Positions 55,935-64,000 of a DNA stretch of 64,000 nucleotides are shown here, in pieces. Position 1 is the stretch's first letter. Each line of letters begins with the position of its first letter. The translations under genes and the position numbers were made by a program. Source of the DNA: Bathynomus jamesi. Taxonomy: Eukaryota > Arthropoda > Malacostraca > Isopoda > Cirolanidae. The notes under the pieces are model-generated. The model made no database searches. It saw nothing but the letters and a program-made list of their open reading frames with translations, and had not been told where the DNA came from. The stretch covers positions 390,001 to 454,000 of the forward strand of contig JAJOZX010000944.1 of NCBI GenBank assembly GCA_023014485.1. Direction: 5' to 3'.

Positions 55935-58900
55935 ATGCAGACCCCTGAAGAATTGTGCGTGATTTGTAAGGAGAAATTGGACAGCGGACAGGAAGTGGTT
56001 CACATCTCGCAAAAAGGAGCAGATGGTATAAATGCCTCCAGCCGCAGCCGTGGAAGCGATGTTGTTGCAACAGCTGGAATAAGTGTTCACGTTGTATGTA
56101 GGAAAAGGTTTACGGATAAAAAGACCATTGAAATAAACAAGCGACAGACCGCAGCCGAGGCAATACCAAGGAAAAGTGCTCGTTTTCATGAATACGCATT
56201 TTCCAGTGCTACTCACTGTTTGTTTTGTGATACCTTTGTGGACTTTTTTTCCAAACACAAACCAAAATCAGAGCATGTCAAAATAAGAACTACAGAGTTC
56301 TCCGAAACCATAACAAGGTGCCGTGAAAGCCGCTGCGATGAATGGTCGTTTAATGTAAAAGGCCGTCTGGAGTATTATCTTCGTGATTTTCCTGCTGCAG
56401 ATTGTGTCTACCATCACACCTGCAGCGTAAATTTTCGAAGTGGGAAAAACATTCCTCGCGCATACTCCTCCGACGATCATGATTCGAAGAAAGGGAGACC
56501 AACTAATGAAGAGCAACACCAAGCATTCCTTCAGACCTGTGCTTACCTGGAAGAGAATGATGATGAACAACTGTTGATTGGAGACCTAATTTCCAAAATG
56601 GAGGAATATCTTCAAGGAAGTCAGAGCTCTGTCTACGAACGCAGGCACATGAAGAGAAAGCTTTTAGAACGTTACGGAGACAAGATCATAATATCAGGTG
56701 AAAGTGGGAAGGCAGATGTAGTAACACTACGAGAGACAGCTAATGAAATTCTTATAGATTATCACAAAGTCGAAAGAATGTGATATAGATATAGAGCTAC
56801 AGAAGATTTACCTAGTAGAAGCTGCTGCAAAAATAATCAGAAGTGATATCAAGTCTGTCGACTCGCCTAGAAAAGATGTGTATCCATCTCCAAATGACAT
56901 CACTGCAGAAAGTGCTCTTGATTACATTCCCAACAGTCTGAAATTGCTATTATCAAAAGCATTTGCGGGACAGGATGCTTCAAGAAAAATAGGTGCAATT
57001 GGGCAGAGCATTATGCAAGCAACCCGTCCTAGAGGATTACTATGTCCACTACAGATCGGTTTGTCGGTTCAGCTACACCACAACTTTAGGTCAAGGTACC
57101 TTATTGACGTTCTCCATCAGCTGGGTTACTGTTCGTCGTATGCAGAAGTAACAAGATTCGAAAGAAACGCGGCGCTGGCAAGTGGGTCTGGCTCTTTTAC
57201 TGTTGATGAAAACACTGCGGTCCTTCTAGCAGCAGATAACGTCGATCATGATGTCTGCACTTTGGATGGGAAGAATACCTTTCATGGAATGGGTATGATT
57301 GCCGCAATAACTCCGAAGATCAAGATCCACCCTTCTATTCACAGGCGTAATGTTGGTGACAATGACATTAAGAAGATTGCAACCGTTGACATTAGGGAAT
57401 ATAGACACGCGAGAAGCATGTTGAGGGACATCTCATTCCGCGAACTTCCAGTACCCACTGCCACCATAAGTCGACTTAGTCTTCTCTGGCAGATATCTTC
57501 AGCAGAAAGATCAGGTCCGAGTTGGTCCGGAACAATGCAGGCAATTCACGGTGGATCAAGTGTCTCACATCCAGGTGTGGCGTCGATCACGTTCCTTCCC
57601 ATCATAGATATGTCGCCAACTGACATGACCTGCATATTTTCGACATTACTATATTTGAGCAAGATAGCACGCGATCAAAAAGTCCCATGCATTATTACCT
57701 TTGATCAGCCTTTGTTCTGGAAAGCTTCCCAAATCATCAATGAACAGAGAGACCTGCAGGACATTGTTTTAATGCTGGGATCATTTCACACTCTGATGAA
57801 TCTTTTGGGAGCAGTCGGTACTCTTATGAATGGTTCAGGATTGTCTGAAGTACTTCAAGAAATATACGGACCAAATGCCGTGCAACACATGATGTCTGGA
57901 AAAGCTGTTTCAAGAGCGATACGTGGTCATATGATAGTAGATGCAGCTCTTAGTACCTTACTAGTCGCAGACGTTTTCCCTCGTAATGAAGATGGAACTC
58001 CTCATGACCTCCATAAGGAGGCTTGTGACCTGCTCGACGATGTTATGACCGCCAAACAATCAGTTGAGGATGTGGAATCTTCGAATGCATTGTCTCAGAT
58101 TGCTACCACTTTGGATGCGAAGAAAACTGACCTACAATCTACTTCGCAAACAAGTCAGCTCTGGTTGGAATATCAGCGAATGATCAACATTGCACGTTCC
58201 TTGATAACAGCACAGAACCGGCTCGTGGGATTTGCACTTGCAAGCTATGCTGGAGACCATCCCCATAATTGCAGCAGCCGGACATCACAATTACCTGAAA
58301 TCGATATACCTGTACCTGCAGAAAATGTTAAGTTTGCCTTCTGAAAATCCAGCCGTTAACAAAATGTTCCAGGAAGGTAAGTTTGTGGTAAGAAGAAGCG
58401 ACAGATTATGGGCCGGACTCGGCACAGACCTGGTGATAGAACAAGTACTGCGTTCCCTGAAAAGCAGAGGCGGACTGATACGCGGAAGTGGATTTACAGA
58501 CATCCAAAGGACAACGTGGCTCTTTTCTATGCCTCTGTGTTCCACTTATAATTTAGCAATGCAGGAATACACCAGAGTTTTGTTGGAAAGTAGTGAACAG
58601 CACAAGGAAATGAGGGGAAGTAGACAAATCAGGGACAGTAATGACATGAAGAAAGTACTTGAACGTCTGGAATCCTTATCCCCATTCCATTCTACCTCGG
58701 GTCTCTGCAACATTGTAACAGGGCTAACTGCTGATCCTGGAGTTAACGTTCATCAATTGCATTCAATCGGTACGAACATTGTCGTAAAAATGATTGGGAA
58801 ACAAGCCTTTACATATTCTGCCAAAAGATCTGACAAAGTGAAAACACTAGGATCTGCTTCTGCCGTTGTGATCACTGATGCTTCAGATATAGAAGTAGAT

Positions 58901-60301
58901 CCTGCACTACTGTTTCAGAGAATGATGACTGTTCCCACTGGCGGAGACATGAATCTTGAAGATGTCATGTGTTACGAACTGTGTGCATATTCTCCTGCAT
59001 TGTTCGAATCACGAAGTATCTTGAGGAAACCCGATAAGTCTCAGCTAGCTCATGCAATAATCAAATACACTGACACTTTACGCATGGAAGAAGTTCAAGA
59101 AATTCAGTGCACAGACCAGTACGTATTGGATGGTGGATCTCTACTACATCGTGTTTCCTGGCGTCAAGATGAAACATATGACAGCATCGCCAACTCATAT
59201 GCCGATTTCACTCTGAAAACATATGGAAAAGCAATCATTGTTTTTGATGGCTACAGCAGCTCTCCTACGATCAAGGACATGACCCACAGAAGACGCAGCA
59301 CCAAGACAAGCAGAAACGTGAATCTCAGTCCAAGCATGAAGTTTGTTGGCCAGAAGGAACACTTCTTGGCTAATGAAAACAACAAGCAAGCATTTATTTC
59401 CCTCGTAGGTGAGATGTTGAAGAAGCACAAGTGTACTGTTCACAACGCAGATGGGGATGCTGATGTGGACATCGTTCGTGCAGCAGTTTCCTCATCAGAA
59501 AATGCAACTACAACAGTAATAGGGGAAGACACCGACTTGCTGATTCTCCTTCTGTACCATGCCAAGGACAGTGGTTTCAAGTTGTACTATCGCAGCGATA
59601 TAAGACGGGGACCATCTCCTAATCCTGTGTATGATATTCTCAGCATTCAATCATTGTTAGGCAATGACATCTGCAAGTATCTCCTGTTTGTGCATGCTTT
59701 CACGGGCTGTGATAGCACATCCAGAATTTTTTCGATCGGTAAAGCCAAAGCATTCGACACACTGATGAAGGTGGCTGAACTCCGTTCAGTTGCAAATACA
59801 TTCTGTTCTGATTGTTGCCAACACTCTGACATTGAAGCCGCTGGAAGAAAGGCAATGCTTCTGTTGTATGGCTGCAAAACACTTGAATCCACTAACGCAC
59901 TACGTCATCGAATGTTAGTTGAAAAGGTAGCTACAGGTAAATCTTTTGTTACACCCGAACGTTTGCCACCTAGCGATGCGTCCACAAAGTACCACAGCTT
60001 TCGCACATACTTTCAAATACTAATCTGGAAGTCTACAGAAGAGAAGATCGATGCAGAACAGTGGGGTTGGTATGTAAAGAATAATTCCTACTACCCTACA
60101 GCCTGCGACAAGCCACCAGCTCCAAATTATCTACTCAACATGATCCGCTGCTCCTGCAAGACGAAATGTGCTACTTCAAGATGTGGATGCAAGCGTAATG
60201 GAATGCCCTGTTCAGCCGCTTGTGGCGAGTGCCAAATCAGTGGTTGCGATAACAACCCAAGTACCGGTAATCTATCCGATGATAGTGATGAAGAGGATTA
60301 A
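55935..60301 (+). pseudogene. Academ-like transposase: Cys/His modules, XPG-like nuclease, CXC tail (two frameshifts)
   Basis: About 1,455 codons, open except for two single-base frame changes (near 56,770 and near 58,228). In order: two similar zinc-type modules, each C-x2-C ... H-x2-C-x3-F (C8, C11, H52, C55, F59; then C95, C98, H160, C163, F167); a central DDE-like region with ADNVDHDVCTLDGKNTFHGM, SVSHPGVASITFLPIIDMSP and ITFDQPLFWKASQII; after the second shift HHNYLKSIYLYLQKML and VVRRSDRLWAGLGTDLVIEQ; then a FEN1/XPG-like nuclease with ADGDADVDIVRAA, VIGEDTDLLILLL (59,520-59,555) and AFTGCDSTSRIFSIGKAKAF (59,697-59,756, the helix-hairpin-helix segment); finally a tesmin/TSO1-like CXC segment (IRCSCKTKCATSRCGCKRNG, then CSAACGECQISGC) and an acidic end. 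Known: such proteins occur in many copies in arthropod and cnidarian genomes. Inferred: the nuclease processes transposon ends. The start is the first ATG after the splice acceptor. Confidence 0.78.
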
Positions 60302-60539
60302 TTTCTGTATGTTTGTGACCAGGTATCACTTCTTCTGTAATGAACATAACTTGAAACTGGGAAAAAAATAATTGTTGTATTATTGATTATAAAAATCTGT
60401 AAAAAGCTATATAACATTATATTTGCGTAATAACTGGTTGTGTTGTATATTGTTGAATTATTTAAAACATTACAACTGAAAGAAAAAGCATCAAATGTAT
60501 CTCTATAAATAAAAGCGTAAATTATATATATTTTTTTTT

Positions 60540-60710
60540 TCGTAGGAAACATCCAGTCCGCCATTTTGAATTTCATTTTTGGGGGTGTTCCCGGGGTCCA
60601 ATTTTGTCGGATTTTGGATATGTTATTCGGCAATGGTTCCTGAGCTGGAAACAGTTTAGAAAGCTACTGAAGCAATTTTGCCCAGGTCTAACTACAAATT
60701 GCCTGGACTA
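60540..60710. repeat. Right TIR of the Academ-like element
   Basis: The inverse of the left TIR. About 240 bp separates the gene's stop (60,299-60,301) from its inner edge. Confidence 0.85.
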
Positions 60711-62489
60711 GGAGCTACGAACGGATGTAGGCAGGACAGTAGCGACTGTGTTCATCACGAGTGAGAAACACAAGACGCTAAGGACACTACCCTGAGGGAC
60801 ACCCTCCTCCAACGGAAAGCGGTCAGAGAGGGCAGAACCGATGCGGACGCGGAAAGAACGGGCGGACAAGAAGTTATAAATAAAGGAAGGGAGAAAGCCT
60901 ACGAAACCCAGGGAGCGTAAGCAGTCGAAGACCGCGCTCCGCCGGGTAGTATCGTAGGCCTTCTGGAGGTCGAAAAAGACGGCGAGTACAAATTGACGCC
61001 GGGAGAAAGCCTCCTGCACGTCATGGCTAAGGAGGAGGGGGGGGGGGTCGGTGGTAGACCGGAAGCGCCGGAAACCAGCCTGGGTAGCAGGGTACTGGTC
61101 ACTCGCCTCCAAGGTAAAGGACAGCCGCGAGGCGACCATCGCCTCCATCACCTTGCAGGCACAGCATGTTAGGGAAATGGGGCGATAGTTCGACGGGAGT
61201 GAGGGGTCTTTATCGGGCTTCGGGATGGGGACGACGATGGACTCACGCCATCGGTCCGGAAATGAACCCTCCAACCAAATCCGGTTATAGAGGTCCAGTA
61301 GAAAGCTGAGAGCAGAGGGGTGGAGGTGCCGTAACAAGTCATAGGGGATATTATCGGGGCCGGGCGGAGGGCCTCCCGAAGCTCTGTCATGTGGAAGAGG
61401 TGATTATAGGAGTCATCCCTATGAGGTGGAAATTCCGGTGGGTCGCGGCGGGAGTGGGGGAATCGGAACTGGAGATGGCTGCGAAGTGCGCCGCGAGTGC
61501 GTTCGCAACGGCCTCCGGATCGGACACGAACTCGTCGTCCCCGACCCGAAGCACCGGGGTCGAGGGGGGACACGGGTCCCCTCAAAGCTACGCACCTTGC
61601 GCCAAACAGTCGAGGGGGCGGTCGAGGAGGAGATCCCGGACACGTAACTCCGCCAGGAGGTACGCCGGGCTAGTTTCAAGACCCGACGGGCCACTGCCTT
61701 CAGGCGCTGAAACGCCATCTTATGCTCCGGCTGGCGGGTCCGGTAGAAGCGACGACCAGCACGGCGCCGCTCCTGAACGGCACGGGAGCACTCTGGGGTC
61801 CACCATGGGACGCTGCGCGGCCTGGGGGAGCCTGAGGTACGGGGGATGCAACTGGTGGCAGCCGAGAGGATCTTGCTTTCGAGAAAGGCGAGGGCCTCAC
61901 TAACGGAGGGAAAGGCAGGAATGGACGGCGAGATCGCCGTGCACCTCGTGTATGAGGCCCATTTCGCTCGGGCGAACAGCCAGCGCGGGCGGACAGAGGT
62001 GGGGGGGAGGAGACGGGTTGGGGTAAGACACACAGGGAAATGGTCACTGCCGGAAGAATCCGGCAGGACCTCCCAGGTGAACTCCGTCACGATATCGAGG
62101 GAAACCAGGGAAAGATCAATACAGGTGAAACTGTCATGGGCCGAGTGGAGGCAGGTTGGGGAGCCATCGTTCAGAAAGGTGAACTCTAGCTCGTCCATAA
62201 GGGAGAGAAGGGTCCCGGAGAGAAAGGTGGAGCAAACGTCCGCCCAGGCCGGGTCCCGACTGTTGAAGTCCCCGAGAAGCAGGAAAGGGCGGGGAAGCTG
62301 CAGAATTAGGTCACGGAGAGAATCGGGTGGAGGGCGTACGTTAGGGGAGAGGTAAAGAGAGCAGACCGTGAGCTGACGCCACAAAGAAAGGCGCACGGCC
62401 ACAGCTTGCAAGACAGTACGGAGCGGGAGGGGGCGGAAAGGGACGGAGCGGTGCACGAAGACCCGCGGAGCCCCCCCTACCCGCCCCAT
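60711..62489 (-). pseudogene. LINE family D, endonuclease and first part of RT
   Basis: APE endonuclease: LYLSPNVRPPPDSLRDLI, PFLLLGDFNSRDPAWADVC (GDFN), then FTCIDLSLVSLDIVTEFTWE and SSGSDHFPVCLTP (SDH). Next a basic linker (RSVPWWTPECSRAVQERRRA). After frame changes, RT begins: LDLYNRIWLEGSFPDRWRES, IVVPIPKPDKDPSLPSNYRP, AGFRRFRSTTDPPPLLLSHD, FDLQKAYDTTRRSAVFDCLR (first catalytic Asp) and EEGVPQGSVLSVLCFSLVMN. It stops at VRSS, exactly where the transposon sits. The missing next residues, SLYADD, are at 55,347. Codon third positions are GC-rich, unlike the rest of the window. Confidence 0.82.
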
Positions 62490-62915
62490 CGAGAGGCGGG
62501 GAAGGGAGCCCGCAGTAGCCGGACACTCGAGGGAGGGAACGGGAGCCCAGTATCGTCTCCTGAAGGCAGAAACACGCCGGACACCTGGAGGCCAGGAGAG
62601 AAGAGAGACTCTCGAGGCCTACCAGGAGCCCGCGGATGTTCCACTGCAGGAGCGAAGTATATGGAGGGGTAGGAAAGTCTGCGAAACGGATGGTTATGGG
62701 GTGGGTGGGCCGATCGGGCGGCCCGAGATTAACAAGGGGATTGGAAAGCCCCGGGGCCCAACGGGGGACGCCGAACGTGGGCGAAGGCGAGGGTCACCCC
62801 GACGGGGGGGCGATGTGGAAACTGACGCCGGCAAATCCTCCTGAAGAGGAGTCACCCGGACGCCCGGGGAAGAGCGATGCAGAGAAGGGGATGTGAGGGG
62901 TATCCAGAAGGCCCC
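62490..62915 (-). mobile_element. LINE family D 5' region
   Basis: GC-rich sequence upstream of the recognisable endonuclease. Possible N-terminal or 5'-UTR part of LINE D, with no domain I can name. It ends near 62,915 where AT-rich microsatellite resumes. Confidence 0.45.
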
Positions 62916-62946
62916 TCCATATTATATATATTATAATATATATATA

Positions 62947-63471
62947 CAGGGTGTCCGAGAATTATCTGTACAATTTTTGGCTGTTATTAAAAGTCAACCA
63001 TGAAGTGTAGAAATTCCAGTTGTCCCATTTTACAGAGAATATCTAAGTTTTTTCTGATACCAAGTTTTGAAGTTTTTTAGAAATTCCAGTGTGTCCGAAA
63101 ATTATCTGTACAATTTCATCTTTTAATAAAATTCTTGAAGATTATTTAGAATCTGTATTTTCAAAAGTTTTTTATTAAAGTAATGTTGTTACAAACATTC
63201 GATATGTGCACCCATCAGTGCGAAACTTCGTCCAATCAATCCAAATCGTATGCAGCAATCCACATCAAAATGTTCGCTCAATAGCAGCTGTGATTCTTGC
63301 TTTTAAATCATCAATGTCTGTCACCCGCGTACAAAAAAGAAAAACTTTCAAAACTTGTCATCAGCAAAAACTTAATGAGTTTCTCTGTAAATGGGAACAC
63401 GGGAATTTCTACACTTCATGGTTGACTTTTAATAACATCCAAAAAATTGTACAGATAATTCTCGGACACCC

Positions 63472-63473
<2 letters not shown>
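62947..63473 (-). mobile_element. Deleted mariner with internal TIR duplicate
   Basis: CAGGGTGTCCGAGAATTATC at the left and its inverse at the right, in TA/TG microsatellite. An extra copy of the TIR (GTGTCCGAAAATTATCTGTA) lies at 63,091-63,110. Minus-strand 63,345-63,190 reads VTDIDDLKARITAAIERTFD then ALMGAHIECL, the end of a mariner transposase. The rest of the gene is lost. Confidence 0.7.

Positions 63474-63483
<10 letters not shown>

Positions 63484-63515
<32 letters not shown>
63484..63515. repeat. (TA)n microsatellite
   Basis: Pure TA run between the mariner remnant and the SINE. Confidence 0.95.
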
Positions 63516-63517
<2 letters not shown>

Positions 63518-63790
63518 TTTGGTTAGCTTCCGCCCGAATTGTTCATTCTAACGAAAGTCAAGCTTTTCACTCTACCTTAGACCTACAGTTTAACGTGGAA
63601 TCCGAACCACGCCCCATCAGCAGCCCAGCGTCTTAACCACTAGGCCACCCAGGGTACCCATTTATCTACCAACCACTTTATTGTGTGGAAAGATGAACAG
63701 CTGGGTTTTGCTGCGCGCCGGCTGCCATCACTGGGTCTCGAACCCGGGGTCGATGGATTCATAGTCAGTGACGAAACCACCACACCACTA
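63516..63790 (-). mobile_element. Dimeric tRNA-derived SINE, family A, copy 3
   Basis: Full-length match to 1,301-1,597: both tRNA-like heads, a B-box GGGTTCGAGACCC in the first unit, and the 3' tail AAGCTTGACTTTCGTTAG. A few bases are missing at the A-box of the first unit. Confidence 0.8.
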
Positions 63791-64000
63791 TATTGTGTGT
63801 GTGTGTGGGTGTGTTCAGGGGTTTTGAACATCCCGGTTTTCCGGATCTGTGGCTGGGATAAGTTGCGAAGACCCAAATTTTAATCTACCTAATAGTTATT
63901 GACATCTTGGGATACAAATTAGGCCTACACAAATCGACGATATGCAAAACAAAAAGGTAGCCTACGGTTTAGAACGTGAAGTGAAATGCAATAAATGCTA
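63791..64000. other. Window end, no gene seen
   Basis: A (GT)n run at 63,794-63,812, then unique sequence. Confidence 0.6.

Larger units (their letters stand above)
55352..60710 (+). mobile_element. Academ-like DNA transposon, 5,359 bp
   Basis: TIRs of about 170-190 bp start TAGTCCAGGCAAT and end ATTGCCTGGACTA. The flanking triplet GGA occurs on both sides (55,349-55,351; 60,711-60,713). Removing the element and one GGA joins the LINE D frame precisely as ...VRSS-LYADD..., which fixes the boundaries. A 3-bp duplication, long TIRs and an encoded XPG/FEN1-like nuclease fit the Academ superfamily of DNA transposons (established: 3-4 bp duplications, XPG nuclease in some members). The gene lies on the plus strand, opposite to the host LINE. 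Confidence 0.8.

Noticed and set aside
1..64000. CRISPR arrays, bacterial operons, LTR retrotransposons or integrated viruses
   Set aside because: No spaced direct repeats, no ribosome-binding-site-linked gene clusters, and no gag/pol with LTRs, integrase or viral structural genes were seen.

Overview
This is eukaryotic nuclear DNA, most likely from an arthropod. Support for that: Tc1/mariner transposases of the type with a DUF4817-like N-terminal helix-turn-helix, several Penelope-like elements (PLEs), and many short runs of the arthropod telomere unit TTAGG/CCTAA inside repeats. Dense (TA)n, (CA)n and (CT)n microsatellites would suit a decapod crustacean, but the sequence cannot fix the species. 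I found no convincing host protein-coding gene, rRNA, functional tRNA or CRISPR. Essentially every recognisable coding stretch belongs to a mobile element, and long AT-rich unique tracts lie between them.

Layout. 1-4.6 kb: LINE and SINE tails, a hairpin holding a tRNA-like sequence, a hAT-type MITE, foldback elements and a deleted Merlin element. 4.6-7.9 kb: featureless. 8-13.2 kb: a decayed mariner, an inverted-dimer PLE, a foldback mariner and a mirrored pair of transposon ends. 13-23.5 kb: mostly unique AT-rich DNA with SINEs, a TTAA-flanked MITE and a 519-bp compound palindrome. 23.6-27.1 kb: six different TIR elements in a row separated only by TA microsatellites, one with an intact 362-aa transposase. 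27-31.8 kb: unique, with one possible CCAAT-containing promoter-like patch. 31.8-40 kb: a LINE split by a 3.3-kb hAT-like transposon, another LINE, and a second copy of the decayed mariner. 40.1-45.8 kb: a PLE with nested insertions four levels deep, the innermost an intact Tc1 (DD34E). 46-47.3 kb: a Tc1-like element with one nonsense codon. 47.7-49.5 kb: a LINE. 49.5-53.5 kb: a roughly 3.9-kb PLE palindrome. 53.5-62.9 kb: a GC-rich I-clade LINE (endonuclease, RT, RNase H) split exactly beside its YADD catalytic motif by a 5.36-kb DNA transposon that I assign to the Academ group. 62.9-64 kb: a mariner remnant and a SINE.

The three most notable things are: (1) the Academ-like element, a transposon with a roughly 1,455-codon reading region interrupted by only two single-base frameshifts, combining two Cys/His modules, a FEN1/XPG-like nuclease and a Cys-rich CXC tail, with a clean 3-bp target duplication; (2) hammerhead-ribozyme cores at PLE ends in both orientations, in at least four sequence-divergent families, with compensatory stem changes; (3) an unusual number of palindromes and inverted dimers made from unrelated element types. 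The SINEs also share a 3' tail with a LINE family here, which suggests the partner that mobilised them.
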